From Candidatus Woesearchaeota archaeon (GTDB lineage Archaea > Nanobdellota > Nanobdellia > Woesearchaeales > ARS49), in assembly GCA_016203225.1 (NCBI GenBank), contig JACQNC010000014.1:1-64000 (forward strand): DNA of 64,000 nt. The letters are read 5' to 3'. The notes below the pieces were generated by a model. That model made no database searches and was not told where the DNA came from. It was given only the letters and a program-made list of their open reading frames with translations. Below are positions 7,681 to 18,039 of the stretch, one piece after another (within the stretch, counting starts at the first letter, position 1; each line of letters starts with the position of its first letter). Position numbers and translations under genes: made by a program.

Positions 7681-8975
7681 TTGAAGGTGAACTCCTCCTG
7701 GTGGATGCGCGAGCGTGGAACGCCGCGCGCGAGCAGGCCCGCTATTATGCTTCTCTTGAGCCCCGCAGGACCGCAGAGATAGAACTCCTTGTCGATCAAC
7801 GGTCCGCTTGTGCGCTCGATACCGTCAATGGTGAGGTAGCCCTGCGTGTTCGACAACCAGGGAAAAACGCGGAACGCGTCCACGCGCGCAGCCAGCGCCT
7901 TCAATCTGTCCAGGAAGTACAGCTCGGACGGCCGCCGCGCTGAGAAGTAAAGATCCGTCCTGTGCCTGCTATCGGGAAGGTCTTCGGCCATCCCGAGGAA
8001 TGGCGCGATGCCGATGCCACCCGCGACCCAGACAGCATCACGGTCGCCGGTGTGCTGGCTGAACCTGCCATGAGGTCCCTCGACAGAGACCTTGTCGCCA
8101 GGTCGCAGATCCTGGAGCCTCGACGTGTAGTCGCCGAGCGCCTTGACAGCGATCCGCAGCACGGGATCGTTGGATTTCGACGCGATGCTGAACGGATGCG
8201 CCTCCTTCGACAGGCGAGAATTGTAGAAACGCAGGAACACGAACTGCCCCGCCCGGTACGCCAACGGCTTGTGCTCGGGGCGCAGCGCGATCTCGAACGC
8301 ATCTGCGCCCGTCTTCGTTACGGACTCGACACGGTAGAACGCGCTCTTGAACCAGCGCGTCTTGAGGAACAATGTGTACGTGAACCCCGCGAACCCGATG
8401 AGGGTGACAACGATGGCGTACGCGTAATAGCCGTGGAAAATGTAGTCCTTCGTAGCGTCGATCGGTACCAGGAATATGTGCAGCACGGCGAACGCGAATA
8501 CGAGCCCCATGAATGTGTGCGTGAACTTCCAGTGCTGGTACTTCATCTTCACGAACAGCGTGAGTGACACGAGGAAGACGAGCCCCAGAAGCGCGATGAT
8601 GCCGAAATTGACCGACCACGCCTTGCTCGGCAGAAGGTACTGCGCGGCGGTCCATGCATCGTCCGGGAGGAACTTCACGACAAGCAGGATGGGATGGAAG
8701 AGGATGGTGGTGAGCGCAGCCCCCCCGACGATTCCGTGCGCCACATAGACCTTGTCCAAACCGCCGAACAGATCCTCGATGAACGTTGCCCGTGTCGAAA
8801 GCAGGAATGCCAGCGCGAACATGGTCATCCCCACGAGCCCGGCAAGCTCTCCCAAGCTGTGCGTGATCGACTCGTAGTCGGAGAATTCGCTCGATCCCGG
8901 CCCGAACATCACCCACAGGATGACGGGCAGCAGCCCGATGACCAGCAGCAATGTCCAGCCAGCCCAGGACCTCAT
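7677..8975 (-). CDS. Ferric-reductase-like heme/FAD/NAD(P) membrane flavocytochrome
   Basis: 432 residues. The first ~210 hold about six membrane helices with histidines near 80 (VYVAHGIVG), 94 (TILFHPILL), 152 (WKFTHTFMG) and 165 (AVLHIFLV), spaced to hold two b-hemes. The C-terminal half is a ferredoxin-reductase-like module with the FAD site HPFSIAS, GPHGRF and the nucleotide site VAGGIGIAPFLGM, ending YLCGPAGL. Such proteins pass electrons from cytosolic NAD(P)H through FAD and heme to an outside acceptor. The ATG overlaps the apbE stop. The acceptor is unknown. Confidence 0.85.
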   Translation of the reverse strand: MRSWAGWTLLLVIGLLPVILWVMFGPGSSEFSDYESITHSLGELAGLVGMTMFALAFLLSTRATFIEDLFGGLDKVYVAHGIVGGAALTTILFHPILLVVKFLPDDAWTAAQYLLPSKAWSVNFGIIALLGLVFLVSLTLFVKMKYQHWKFTHTFMGLVFAFAVLHIFLVPIDATKDYIFHGYYAYAIVVTLIGFAGFTYTLFLKTRWFKSAFYRVESVTKTGADAFEIALRPEHKPLAYRAGQFVFLRFYNSRLSKEAHPFSIASKSNDPVLRIAVKALGDYTSRLQDLRPGDKVSVEGPHGRFSQHTGDRDAVWVAGGIGIAPFLGMAEDLPDSRHRTDLYFSARRPSELYFLDRLKALAARVDAFRVFPWLSNTQGYLTIDGIERTSGPLIDKEFYLCGPAGLKRSIIAGLLARGVPRSRIHQEEFTFK

Positions 8976-9805
8976 GCGCTCACCTCGAACCCATTGTACC
9001 TCTTCAGCAGGAGATCGGGGGTGATTATCAACGCCTTGACCTCAGGATGCTCGGCGAGGATCCGCTCCCGCAGCGTCTCATCGACCACAAAGAGCACCGT
9101 CGCGAACGCGTCGGCATCCATCAGCGTCGGCGCCACGACCGTCACTGAACTCACTGGTTGCCGGTTGAGAATGTGGCAATCATCGAATGTCTCATGGTAT
9201 TGGTTGTAATCTCCGGACGTCGCGATGCCCTCATCCTTCACGCGCACGCGACCGACGCTCTTCTTGGGGTCGCGCGGGTGCTGGATGTCGAGCAGTTCCT
9301 CCCCGAAAACGGCGATGTCGCCTCGGCCATCCACGAGCCCTGAGACGGCGCCTCCGTCCTTGAGAACGGCGGCCATCCGGTCGACGATGAAGCCTTTCGC
9401 GATGCTTCCGAGGTCGATCAGCACATCAGGATGCGTCAACGAGACCCTGCTTCCGTTGATCGCAATGTCCTTGTATGAGCATCCGACCCGTGTCACGGGT
9501 TCGTCGCGCTTGCGCTGCAGGAACTGCTTCCCGAGAGAAACGTCATATGCGCCTTCCGTGCGGCGGCATAGCTCGAGCGCCTTGCTCAACACGAGCAGGA
9601 ACTCAGGACTCACGGTGCGCGACCGGTCGCGGTTGAGCAACGACAGCTCGCTCGCAGGGTCGAAGAAGTTGAACATCCGGTGCAACCGCAACGCCTCGCA
9701 GTCGGCATCCTCGACGAGCCCTTCAGCAAGGAGAGGGTCCACGTCTTTCAGGACGATGTCCGCATGCGTGCCGAATAGCCGCTTGCTCACTATATATTCT
9801 TGCAC
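8972..9805 (-). CDS. apbE: FAD:protein FMN transferase (ApbE family)
   Basis: 277 residues. Family marks are GTHADI near the start, FNFFDPASELSLLNRD, DLGSIAKGFIVDRMA, VDGRGDIAVFG and ATSGDYNQYH, then the metal-binding MDADAFATVLFV. ApbE moves FMN from FAD to a Thr or Ser in flavin-carrier proteins. No cleavable signal peptide is obvious. The start is GTG, about 21 bases downstream of an ATTTAAAT box (9826-9833). It heads a three-gene unit with overlapping ends. No gene here carries a clear flavinylation motif, so its substrate must be elsewhere or unusual. Confidence 0.88.
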   Translation of the reverse strand: MQEYIVSKRLFGTHADIVLKDVDPLLAEGLVEDADCEALRLHRMFNFFDPASELSLLNRDRSRTVSPEFLLVLSKALELCRRTEGAYDVSLGKQFLQRKRDEPVTRVGCSYKDIAINGSRVSLTHPDVLIDLGSIAKGFIVDRMAAVLKDGGAVSGLVDGRGDIAVFGEELLDIQHPRDPKKSVGRVRVKDEGIATSGDYNQYHETFDDCHILNRQPVSSVTVVAPTLMDADAFATVLFVVDETLRERILAEHPEVKALIITPDLLLKRYNGFEVSA

Positions 9806-9825
9806 ACACGAACGCCATTTTTTCC

Positions 9826-9833
9826 ATTTAAAT
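9826..9833 (-). promoter_or_regulatory. TATA box for the apbE unit
   Basis: ATTTAAAT lies in the short gap between nusA and apbE, so the electron-transfer cassette has its own promoter although it sits inside the ancestral RNAP-ribosomal gene order. Confidence 0.6.
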
Positions 9834-9854
9834 GCCTTATGGACGTAGCTAGAA

Positions 9855-10268
9855 TCAGGCGACCTTCAATTCCTTTATCGGGAAGTATCGCTTCACCAAA
9901 GTCTCTGTCGCGCGGAGGTTCGAAGCAGACCTGCCGATCAGTATCCCGCGCGTCTGGTGGTCGCCGGCGGTCATCGTGACGACGCCGTCCTCCTCAGAAA
10001 CGTCCATCAGTTCCGCCGGCGCGACGGCGTTCCGGACGAACTGCAGCAATTGATCGGAATAAACGATGTAACGAACCCTCTTCTTCAGGATGTTCTCGAG
10101 CTTCTTCACCACGACTCCGCCCTTGCCTATGCACCTGGCGATGGAACCCTCAGGGATCACGAACGTCACGCGGTCCTCAGAAACGATCACGTCCTTCGGG
10201 ACGACGCCCGAGACCTGCTCGAGCAGGCTCATGAACTTCATCTCATCGATGCCGTAGGTTATCGACAC
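9855..10268 (-). CDS. nusA: Archaeal NusA (KH-domain transcription factor)
   Basis: 137 residues, the short archaeal form made only of two KH domains. The GxxG loop is seen in CIGKGGVVVKKLENIL and a second, IGRSASNLRATETLV, ends the protein. It binds RNA near the polymerase, probably in termination or pausing. It follows eL30 by six bases at the end of the RNAP operon, its usual place. Confidence 0.92.
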   Translation of the reverse strand: MSITYGIDEMKFMSLLEQVSGVVPKDVIVSEDRVTFVIPEGSIARCIGKGGVVVKKLENILKKRVRYIVYSDQLLQFVRNAVAPAELMDVSEEDGVVTMTAGDHQTRGILIGRSASNLRATETLVKRYFPIKELKVA

Positions 10269-10274
10269 AGAAAA

Positions 10275-10553
10275 CTACTCCTTCGCCACGCTCAGCACGC
10301 TGATGCCGAACGGTCGCCGACAAAGGGCGCCGAACTCGTCAGACGTCAACTGCGCGTGGACCACATCCACGCCACCGAGTCTCGCGTAGCGCTCGACGTC
10401 GGCGTGCGTCTCCTGGGAGACGTTCTTGGAAAGGAACACCTTCTTGGCACTGCCGTTCTTGAGATGCTTCATTGTCCGGTCAGTGCCGACCACGAGCTTG
10501 CCCGCATCGAGCAGCTTCTTTATCTCGCCGCTTTCATCACTTGGTTTCGCCAT
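10275..10553 (-). CDS. rpl30e: Large ribosomal subunit protein eL30
   Basis: 92 residues, eL30/eL8/eS12 fold. The segments [20 protein letters not shown] and [12 protein letters not shown] are typical of the family. It lies between A'' and NusA as in most archaea, and its start overlaps the end of rpoA2 by 17 bases. Confidence 0.92.
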   Translation of the reverse strand: MAKPSDESGEIKKLLDAGKLVVGTDRTMKHLKNGSAKKVFLSKNVSQETHADVERYARLGGVDVVHAQLTSDEFGALCRRPFGISVLSVAKE

Positions 10554-11697
10554 GTTCGAGTTTCTCCTTGTCTATCTTGGCCACGAGGCCAGGCAGTCCG
10601 GTTCCGATCGGCACGGGCTGGTTCAGCATCACGTTCTCCACGACCGAGTTCAGCTCATCGCTCTCGCCTACGAGCGCGGCCTCGATGATGTGCAGGATCG
10701 GCGTCTCGAATGACGCGCGCGCGAGCACCGAGGACTTCTCGCTGATGACTCCATAGCGCGTCACTCCCTTCACCGTGCCTGACACGGTCATCGTGTCGAC
10801 GACGAGCATCAGGTGGCGGATGTCGACATCGATACCCTGCGCCTCGAAGACGCGGATGACCTCGTTCAGCGCGGCCTGGCGCGCGGCCTCGATACCCAAG
10901 ACCTCAGAGATCTCCTGAACGTCGTTCGTCGTGGTGCGCATCGCGTCCACGAAGTCCAGTTCCAGGACCTTCTTCATGTTGCTTCCTGCCGTGATGATGA
11001 TGAACTCCTCATGCCTGCGCACGGGCAGTACCTGAGCGATGCCCTTTATGCCGGAGATGTATATCTTGCGCACGTTCTCCTTGAGCTTGTACAGCTCGTT
11101 GAGCCCCTTGTCCTCGCCGCCCTTGAGCTTCAGCACGAGGTCCGAGCCCTCTCCCTTGACGGTCGCGCCCTTGATGCCCTTCTCGAGGCTCTTGACGACT
11201 GTCGCGGTCGTGATGCTGAGCTGTTTCATGCGCTCGGTGTCGAGCTTGACATCGATCTTCAGGTCCACGACGTTGAGGTTGAATTCAGTTACCAGCTCGC
11301 CGAAAGTGGTCTCCTTCAGCGCGAGAGCGATCTCCTTGATGTCCTTGCCCTTGTTGTACGGCGCCTTGAGGAAGATCTCCATCATGGGAGTCTTGATCTC
11401 CTTGCGGCCGTCGAGTATCTCCACGACGCGAGGCAGGCCCATCGTGACGTTCATCTCGGCGGCGCCCGCGAAGTGGAACGTGTTCAACGTCATCTGCGTG
11501 GACGGCTCGCCGATCGATTCGGCGGCGACGACCCCCACGCTCTCGCCGGAATCGACCTTGACAGCGAGATACTCTTCATAGAGCCGCTTGGCGGCCTTCT
11601 TCAGCTTGCCCGCAGGGCATTTCTCCTCCAATTCCTGAAGCATCTTGCCCGGAAGCTTGCCGTCATAGTCCTCGAGGTCTTTGTGCATTGGGATCAC
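10537..11697 (-). CDS. rpoA2: DNA-directed RNA polymerase subunit A''
   Basis: 386 residues, the C-terminal third of the largest subunit. The trigger-loop and bridge region is present ([19 protein letters not shown], then [18 protein letters not shown]). The start is GTG, overlapping the A' stop as GTGA; an ATG lies three codons in. A' and A'' join without a gap in the complex. Position and length are normal. Confidence 0.96.
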   Translation of the reverse strand: MIPMHKDLEDYDGKLPGKMLQELEEKCPAGKLKKAAKRLYEEYLAVKVDSGESVGVVAAESIGEPSTQMTLNTFHFAGAAEMNVTMGLPRVVEILDGRKEIKTPMMEIFLKAPYNKGKDIKEIALALKETTFGELVTEFNLNVVDLKIDVKLDTERMKQLSITTATVVKSLEKGIKGATVKGEGSDLVLKLKGGEDKGLNELYKLKENVRKIYISGIKGIAQVLPVRRHEEFIIITAGSNMKKVLELDFVDAMRTTTNDVQEISEVLGIEAARQAALNEVIRVFEAQGIDVDIRHLMLVVDTMTVSGTVKGVTRYGVISEKSSVLARASFETPILHIIEAALVGESDELNSVVENVMLNQPVPIGTGLPGLVAKIDKEKLEHGETK

Positions 11698-14468
11698 TCT
11701 GTCGTGTCGATGATGCGCTGGATGTTGATCTTGCCGTTCTCGCTGCGCGAGACGTCGACGCTGTCCTCGCCGTACTTGAACTGGATGATCTTGCCCGTGG
11801 CATCGCGGACGGTGCCATCGTACTCGACGCGCAGGTCCTGCATGGCGTTCGCAAGGCGACGGTAGAGGTAGCCCGACTTCGGCGTACGCAACGCAGTGTC
11901 CATCAGGCTGTCGCGCCCGGTGATGTTGCAGAAGAAGAACTCCTGCGGTGAAAGCCCCTTCTTGAGGTTGCTGCGCACGAACCCGTGCGCCAAAGGCGAG
12001 ATGTCGCCTTTCTTGAAGCAGCTCAACGTGCGGCCGCGGTAGCCCTTCTCGATGCGCTTGCCGCGCAAGGCCTGCTGGCCGACGATGGCCGAGATCTGCG
12101 AGAGCTGCAGGATGTTGCCGCGCGCGCCGGAATCGACCATGATACGCGTGTCGGTATCCTTCTTCGCGTGCTCCTTGACTAGCTGTCCGGCCTTGTTACG
12201 CGCCTTGTTCAGCAATTCCAGGATCTTGAACTCAAGCGTCTCGCCCACGCTGCGTCCGGGGAAAGCCTCGAGCTTGCCCTCGTGGAACTGTTGGATGAGC
12301 GTCTGGATCTCGTTCTCGGCCTCGACGATAGCCTGCTCGATCTGCTCCTGCGCGATGCTCGGCAGGTCGAAGTCGCTGATGACTATGCTGAAGCCGGTCA
12401 TCTGCAGGTACTCGTTGCCGAGCGTGAAGACCTTGTAAAGGATGTCGATCGTCGTCTGGGAGCCGTACTGGCGGTGCAACGCCCGCAGCAGGAAACCCGA
12501 GCCCTCGCCAAGAGACTTCTCGTCGATGACTCCTTCGACGAGCTTGCCGTCCTTGATGACGATCTTCGCGCCAGACCTGCTTTCGCCCTCGAAGTTGAAA
12601 TCGTCAGGCATCATGACGCTGAAGATCTCGCGACCGTTGACCGTCTTCTTGTTGGGCAGCTTGCCGACGTCGGTGACGCCCGCGCGGATAAGCAACTGGA
12701 TCGCGTCTTCACGGGACAATTCAGCGAACTTCGTCAGGGCGTACGAGCCCGAGAGCGAGTCCTGGAGGCAGCCGATGACCGGCAGACCATAACGCGGCGA
12801 AATCAATTGCGTCTGCACCTGCATGAGGATCTCCGCCTCTGCGCGCGATTCCTCCGTCTGCGGCACGTGCAGGTTCATCTCGTCGCCGTCGAAGTCAGCG
12901 TTGTACGGCGCGCACACGGTCGGGTTCAGGCGCAGCGTGCGCCCTGGCAGGACCTTTACCTTGTGGCACATCGTGCTCATCCTGTGTAGGCAAGGCTGTC
13001 TGTTGAAGATGGTGATGTCGCCGTCCATCAGGTGGCGTTCGACGACGTAGCCGGGCTGCAATTCCTCAAGCGCGGCCTCCTTAGTCTCCTCCGTGATCTT
13101 CTTCTTCTTGCCGTCTGGACGGACGACGTAGTTCGCGCCCGGATACGTGCCCGGTCCGCGCTCGACGAACTTCTTGAGGTAAGCCATGTTCCACGGCTGC
13201 ACGACCTCGGGCACCGTGACCTTCATCGCGATGACCTTGGGAACGCCGACCTCATTGACCTTGATGAACGGATCAGGACTGATGACCGTTCGCGCGCAGA
13301 AGTTCGTCCTCTTTCCTGCGAGGTTGTGACGGATACGGCCTTCCTTGCTCTTGATGCGCTCGGTGAGCGTCTTCAACGGCTGTCCCGAGCGGTGACGCGC
13401 CGGCGGAAGCTGCGCGACGTCGTTGTCGAAGAACGTGGTCACGTGGTACTGCAATAGGTCCCAAAGGTCCTCTATGATGATCTCTGGCGCGCCCGCGTTG
13501 ATGTTCTCGAACAGGCGCTGGTTGATTCGCACGATGTCCCCGAGCTTGTGCGTGAGGTCGTCCTCAGACCTCTCTCCTGTTTCGAGCGTGATGCTCGGAC
13601 GCATCGTCACCGGAGGCACGGGCAGCACGGTCAGGATCAGCCATTCAGGACGCACTGTCGCGGGATTGATGCCGAATATCATGGCGTCCTCGTCAGGGAT
13701 CTTCTCCAGGCGCGCGCGGACCTCTATCGGGCTCAATCTGCGCTCGCCTTCCATGTACGTGGTAGGCTTCTCGAGCGAGATCTTTGACTGTTTCGCGTTG
13801 CAGTGGGAACACTTGTTGCCCGCCTTCAAGGAATCGATGATTGTCTTGATGGCCTTGCGGCGCGCGCGGAGGCCGCCTTCGATCTCGATCTTCTCGAGGA
13901 TGCTCTTGCTCTTCTCGAGCTTCTCCTTCGGGATGAGGATCTTGCCGCACTCGTGGCATGTGCTGCGCAGCAGCGAGAGGATGACCGGGACGAACTTGAT
14001 GTGCACGACAGGACGCGCCATCTCGATGTAGCCGAAGTGGCCGATGCACTCCTTCAACTTGCATCCGCACGTCTTGCAGCGCAGGCCTGGGTCGATGACG
14101 CCCAACCTGATGTCCATAAGGCCGCCGTCGACAGGATAGCCCTCCTTGTCGTACAGTTCAGGGGTCACGACCTTGGCCGAGGCCATCTTCTTGAGCAGCT
14201 TAGGACTTAGAACGCCGAACACGATGTTGCTCACCTGCTTGAATATGTATTGCGGAGTCGCCATCACCGACTCGCGCTTCGCGCTCGGAGCTTCGCCCGC
14301 AGCCTCCGCGGCAGGTGCGCCCGCGGACGGCGCTGCGGATTCCTCAGGAGTCATGCCCGCGCCGACGTCGCCGGACTTGAGCAGGACTTCCTCTTCCTCA
14401 GGAGCGGCTTCTGGCGCCATCTCCTTCAGCTCCTTCTTCGTCTCCTCGCTTGCTTTGGCTTTTGGCAT
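11694..14468 (-). CDS. rpoA1: DNA-directed RNA polymerase subunit A'
   Basis: 924 residues from the ATG at 14468. The clamp zinc site is [20 protein letters not shown] and a second Cys set lies in [10 protein letters not shown]. The catalytic magnesium loop [15 protein letters not shown] is intact. Normal A' begins near the segment IVFGVLSP; here about 68 extra residues rich in Glu, Ala and Lys precede an internal ATG at 14264. The upstream ATG is favoured because it lies two bases after the B' stop, but neither start has a strong ribosome site. See findings. Confidence 0.95.
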   Translation of the reverse strand: MPKAKASEETKKELKEMAPEAAPEEEEVLLKSGDVGAGMTPEESAAPSAGAPAAEAAGEAPSAKRESVMATPQYIFKQVSNIVFGVLSPKLLKKMASAKVVTPELYDKEGYPVDGGLMDIRLGVIDPGLRCKTCGCKLKECIGHFGYIEMARPVVHIKFVPVILSLLRSTCHECGKILIPKEKLEKSKSILEKIEIEGGLRARRKAIKTIIDSLKAGNKCSHCNAKQSKISLEKPTTYMEGERRLSPIEVRARLEKIPDEDAMIFGINPATVRPEWLILTVLPVPPVTMRPSITLETGERSEDDLTHKLGDIVRINQRLFENINAGAPEIIIEDLWDLLQYHVTTFFDNDVAQLPPARHRSGQPLKTLTERIKSKEGRIRHNLAGKRTNFCARTVISPDPFIKVNEVGVPKVIAMKVTVPEVVQPWNMAYLKKFVERGPGTYPGANYVVRPDGKKKKITEETKEAALEELQPGYVVERHLMDGDITIFNRQPCLHRMSTMCHKVKVLPGRTLRLNPTVCAPYNADFDGDEMNLHVPQTEESRAEAEILMQVQTQLISPRYGLPVIGCLQDSLSGSYALTKFAELSREDAIQLLIRAGVTDVGKLPNKKTVNGREIFSVMMPDDFNFEGESRSGAKIVIKDGKLVEGVIDEKSLGEGSGFLLRALHRQYGSQTTIDILYKVFTLGNEYLQMTGFSIVISDFDLPSIAQEQIEQAIVEAENEIQTLIQQFHEGKLEAFPGRSVGETLEFKILELLNKARNKAGQLVKEHAKKDTDTRIMVDSGARGNILQLSQISAIVGQQALRGKRIEKGYRGRTLSCFKKGDISPLAHGFVRSNLKKGLSPQEFFFCNITGRDSLMDTALRTPKSGYLYRRLANAMQDLRVEYDGTVRDATGKIIQFKYGEDSVDVSRSENGKINIQRIIDTTE

Positions 14469-14470
14469 GG

Positions 14471-16276
14471 TCAGTACTTGCTCTTCAACACGAGTTTCGG
14501 ATAGATCCCCATCGACTTGAACTCGTCGAGGATCAGCTTGAACGCGTACGAGATCTCGATGTCGTTGACCTCGGTGTTCTCGCCGCAGATCGGGCAGTAA
14601 CGCTTGTTCTTGTACGGGTCGTGGATGGCGATGATGCCGCAGTTCTCGCACACGGGCACGACCGTCTTGTCGGAGTCGAAGCGCTCCTTGAGCAACATCG
14701 AGGCGCCGTGCGCGACGAGCGTGTCCTTCTCCATCTCTCCGAAACGCAGTCCGCCCTCCTTCGCGCGACCTTCGGTCGGCTGGCGTGTTAGCAATTGTAT
14801 CGGGCCGCGAGCGCGGCTCTGGATCTTGTTCGCGACCATGTGCTTCAGCCGCAGGTAATACATCGGGCCGATATAGATCTTGGCCGTGAGCCGTTCGCCC
14901 GTCGCGCCGTGATACATGGTCTCGACGCCGTTCTCTCGGAAACCCAGGCTGATGAGCTCCTTGCGGATCGCTTCCTCGGGCTCGGCGTCGAAGGTCGTGC
15001 CGTCGATGTAGCGGCCGTTCATCGCGCCAGCCTTGGCGCCGATCATCTCGAGCATGTACGATACGCTCATACGGCTCGGGATTGAGTGCGGGTTGAAGAT
15101 CAGGTCGGGAGTGATGCCCGATGACGTGAACGGCATGTCCGTGGCTGGCACGATCAGGCCTACGACACCCTTCTGGAAGTTGCGCGAGGTGAACTTGTCG
15201 CCGATCTCGGGCACGCGTGCGTCGCGCAGGCGAACCTGGACGAGCTTGTTGCCCTCCTCGTTCTCGGTGACGAGCACGAAGTCGACGACACCCTCCTCAC
15301 CGTGGCGCAGCGCCACAGAACTCTCGCGGCGGACGTTGCCCGCTAGCGAATACTCGTCGAGCGAGCTCAGGAACCGCGGAGGCGACGTCTTTCCGATGAT
15401 CACGTCCTCCTCCTTGACCTTTGCCTCCGGGAAGACGATGCCGTCCTCCTCGAGCAAACGGTAGTCCTTCTCGCTCTTGTAGCCCTTGATCTCCTTGTCC
15501 GGGATCGCGATGTTGTCCATCAATCCTCCGGAGTAGCGCAGTTCCTCGCTCGCGGCCGGCCTGAAGTAAGTGCTCCTGCCGAAGCCGCGCTCGATGCTCG
15601 CCTTGTTGAGGACGATCGCGTCCTCCATGTTGTAACCCCTGTAGCTGAGCACCGCGACGACCAGGTTCTGGCCGCTCGGGTGCTTGTCGTATTGCGCGAT
15701 GTCGTGCATCGCGGTCGTGACGACAGGCCGCTGTGGATAGTGGAGCAGGTTGATGTCCATGTCCATACGGACATGGTAGTTCGCGGCGTACAATCCGACG
15801 CTCTGACGCAGGTTGCGCGCGCTGATGATGAAACGCGATGACTGGATGTAGTTCCCGTAACCGATGAGGCTGGCGGACAGGCCGAGCATCGCCAAGGGCG
15901 AGATCTCGAGATGAGTGTGCTCGGGCGTGAGGTCCTTCTCGTCGAAGGCCACGAGCGCGTTCTCCTCCTCGGCGGCGTCGAGGTATTCGATGACGCCCTG
16001 CTGGACGAGGTCGTTCCAGCCGAGCTCGTTCTTCTGGAGCTGCTTGATGTGCTTCTCGGTGAGCGTCGGGATGCCGTCCTTGACGATGATGACGGGCCTT
16101 CGCAGGCGTCCGCGGTCGGACTCTACGAAGATCGCGTTGAGCCTGTCATCGTACATCGCGTTGAGGTTGGTGGTGACCGCGCCCCTGCGACGTTCGGTCT
16201 TGAGCATCTTGAGGAAGTCATCCTTGTTCTCGACGTCGCCGACGTACTTCCCGTTGAGGTAGACTTCGGTCGTCAT
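14471..16276 (-). CDS. rpoB1: DNA-directed RNA polymerase subunit B'
   Basis: 601 residues, the C-terminal half of the split second-largest subunit. Family marks are HPSGQNLVVAVLSYRGYNME, the DAIVLNKAS segment and the zinc site CENCG...CPICG near the end. It holds the hybrid-binding and anchor regions. The ATG is one base after the B'' stop. B splitting occurs in many Euryarchaeota and some others, and is useful for placing the host. Confidence 0.96.
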   Translation of the reverse strand: MTTEVYLNGKYVGDVENKDDFLKMLKTERRRGAVTTNLNAMYDDRLNAIFVESDRGRLRRPVIIVKDGIPTLTEKHIKQLQKNELGWNDLVQQGVIEYLDAAEEENALVAFDEKDLTPEHTHLEISPLAMLGLSASLIGYGNYIQSSRFIISARNLRQSVGLYAANYHVRMDMDINLLHYPQRPVVTTAMHDIAQYDKHPSGQNLVVAVLSYRGYNMEDAIVLNKASIERGFGRSTYFRPAASEELRYSGGLMDNIAIPDKEIKGYKSEKDYRLLEEDGIVFPEAKVKEEDVIIGKTSPPRFLSSLDEYSLAGNVRRESSVALRHGEEGVVDFVLVTENEEGNKLVQVRLRDARVPEIGDKFTSRNFQKGVVGLIVPATDMPFTSSGITPDLIFNPHSIPSRMSVSYMLEMIGAKAGAMNGRYIDGTTFDAEPEEAIRKELISLGFRENGVETMYHGATGERLTAKIYIGPMYYLRLKHMVANKIQSRARGPIQLLTRQPTEGRAKEGGLRFGEMEKDTLVAHGASMLLKERFDSDKTVVPVCENCGIIAIHDPYKNKRYCPICGENTEVNDIEISYAFKLILDEFKSMGIYPKLVLKSKY

Positions 16277-16277
16277 C

Positions 16278-17756
16278 TTACACGGCCTCCCTGAGTCCGG
16301 CGCCCTTCAGCATCTTGAGCACTTCCGCCTCGTTCGATTCCCGCGAGACCTGGGCCAGGATGGCGAGGTTCTTCCTCAGGCCGATGTTCGTGCCCTCGGG
16401 CGTCTCGGACGGGCAGAGCCTGCCGAGGTGCGTCGCGTGCAGTTCGCGCGCGGCGAAGTTCTCCTGCGATGAGGACAGCGGAGAGACCACGCGCTGCAGG
16501 TGCGAGAGCGTGTTGAGGTGGTTGATGCGCTGGATGCGCTGCGAGATCCCCTTGCGCGAACCGACCCAGTTGCCGGTCGCCATGGAGCTGTAGATCCTCG
16601 ACGTGAGGAGCTTCTCGCGGATGATGACCTTGATGCTCGGGAACTTGCCGCGCTTCACGATGCGCTGGAAGTTGTACAGGAGGTCGCCTATCAGGACCTT
16701 CAGGTTGACGCGGAACAGGTCCGCCAACAGGTCGCCCGCGAGCTTCAGGCGTTTGTTCGCGTAGTGGTCCTTGTCGTCCTCGGGAACCTCGTTCAGGCTC
16801 ACAAGGATGAACTTCTTGAGCATCTTGCACAGGTTGTACGCCTTCTGCAGGCGCGCTTCCTTGGTGGTTCCGATGTGCGGCAGGAGGAACTTGTCGAGGA
16901 GCTCGTCCATGCGCTCCATGCGGACTTCCTTGGCCTGCGTGATGCCGATGCGCTTCGCGATGTTGTCGATCGCGTCATCGGGATCCTTGAGGCTGACGAA
17001 CTCGAACAGGTTGATCAGGACCTCGTCGAACTGGCGGTCCTTGCTGATCGCGTTCATGATGTCCTCGTCCTTCGTGAGGCCGAGCGCCTTGATGACCATT
17101 ATGAGCGGGACACGCTTCACGCGCGTGAAGCTCAGGTAGAACAGGCCGTCCTTGATGCGTTCGAACGTGTGCGGGATCCTGTACGCGCCGAACTCGCTGA
17201 ACACCTTCCCTGTGGTGGAGTCGCCGTCCTTCTCGACGAGCAACCGGTTGGCAGCGAGGTCCTCGACATCCACAAGCACGCGCTCGGTGCCGTTGATGAT
17301 GAAGTAGCCGCCGGTGTCGTCAGGGTCCTCGCCCTTCTCGATGAGCTCGTCGCGAGACAGCTTGTTGAGATGGCACAGGTTGCTCTTGAGCATGATGGGC
17401 ATGCTGCCGATCTGGGTGGTGATGCTCTCGCGCTGCACGTCATTGATGTGCGCGCTCACTTCGAGATGGATCGGTGCCGCGTAAGAGATCTTGCGCAGAC
17501 GCGCCTCGGCCGGATAGATGGGCCGCTTGGAACCGTCGGCCTCCGTGATCTCCGGCCTCTCGACGATGATCTTGTCCAGCCGGATCTTGAACGATTCCAC
17601 GTTCGGCGGGATTATCGTCGGCTCGATGATCTTGTTCTCGTCGATTATCTGCTGCAGGATACGCTCGACGAAATGGTTGAAACTCTCTACGTTGCTGGCC
17701 ACTAGCGAATTATCCTGGAAATGCTTCTCGATCAGGAGTTTGCTGTAGCTAGCCAT
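16278..17756 (-). CDS. rpoB2: DNA-directed RNA polymerase subunit B''
   Basis: 492 residues, the N-terminal half of the split B subunit (protrusion and lobe). It ends with the fork region containing LCPSETPEGTNIGLRKNLA, where B and B' separate in split archaea. It starts MASYSKLLIEKHFQDNSLV, overlapping the rpoH end by eight bases. Confidence 0.96.
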   Translation of the reverse strand: MASYSKLLIEKHFQDNSLVASNVESFNHFVERILQQIIDENKIIEPTIIPPNVESFKIRLDKIIVERPEITEADGSKRPIYPAEARLRKISYAAPIHLEVSAHINDVQRESITTQIGSMPIMLKSNLCHLNKLSRDELIEKGEDPDDTGGYFIINGTERVLVDVEDLAANRLLVEKDGDSTTGKVFSEFGAYRIPHTFERIKDGLFYLSFTRVKRVPLIMVIKALGLTKDEDIMNAISKDRQFDEVLINLFEFVSLKDPDDAIDNIAKRIGITQAKEVRMERMDELLDKFLLPHIGTTKEARLQKAYNLCKMLKKFILVSLNEVPEDDKDHYANKRLKLAGDLLADLFRVNLKVLIGDLLYNFQRIVKRGKFPSIKVIIREKLLTSRIYSSMATGNWVGSRKGISQRIQRINHLNTLSHLQRVVSPLSSSQENFAARELHATHLGRLCPSETPEGTNIGLRKNLAILAQVSRESNEAEVLKMLKGAGLREAV

Positions 17757-17991
17757 TGATGACCCTCCGATAGAACACGGTCTCGCCCGCGGTGGGGCTG
17801 GCGCGCGTGATCCTGATCACGTCGCCCTCCTCAGCGTCGAGATGGTCGATCGCGGGATCGGACTTGAGGATGCGCGGCAACTGGTGGAGCGTGATGTTGT
17901 AACTCTCGAGGAGATCCTTCTTCTCCTTCTCGCTGGCCTTTGCGTGCTTAGGGACGAGGGCGTGTTTTGTGACGTCGTACTTGGCCTTCAT
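17749..17991 (-). CDS. rpoH: DNA-directed RNA polymerase subunit H (Rpb5 C-terminal domain)
   Basis: 80 residues from the ATG at 17991, with GTGAGG just upstream as ribosome site; a GTG at 18021 gives ten more residues and is less likely. It matches archaeal RpoH, with HALVPKHAKASEKEKKDLLE, then the conserved LPRILKSDPAIDHLDAEEGD and the end VFYRRVING. First gene of the RNAP operon. No good TATA box lies directly before it, so transcription may come from upstream of tRNA-Lys. Confidence 0.94.
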   Translation of the reverse strand: MKAKYDVTKHALVPKHAKASEKEKKDLLESYNITLHQLPRILKSDPAIDHLDAEEGDVIRITRASPTAGETVFYRRVING

Positions 17992-18039
17992 GTCTTTCCT
18001 CACTTCGACGGGACTGTCCACGCGTTTGGCCGCTTCGAA

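Noticed and set aside
14469-14651. Further upstream extension of rpoA1
   Set aside because: It overlaps the B' zinc-site coding region in another frame and reads as a His/Arg/Pro-rich shadow.
16500-17705. 401-residue plus-strand ORF opposite rpoB2
   Set aside because: Shadow frame of a conserved RNAP gene, with biased Asp/Glu/Val composition.
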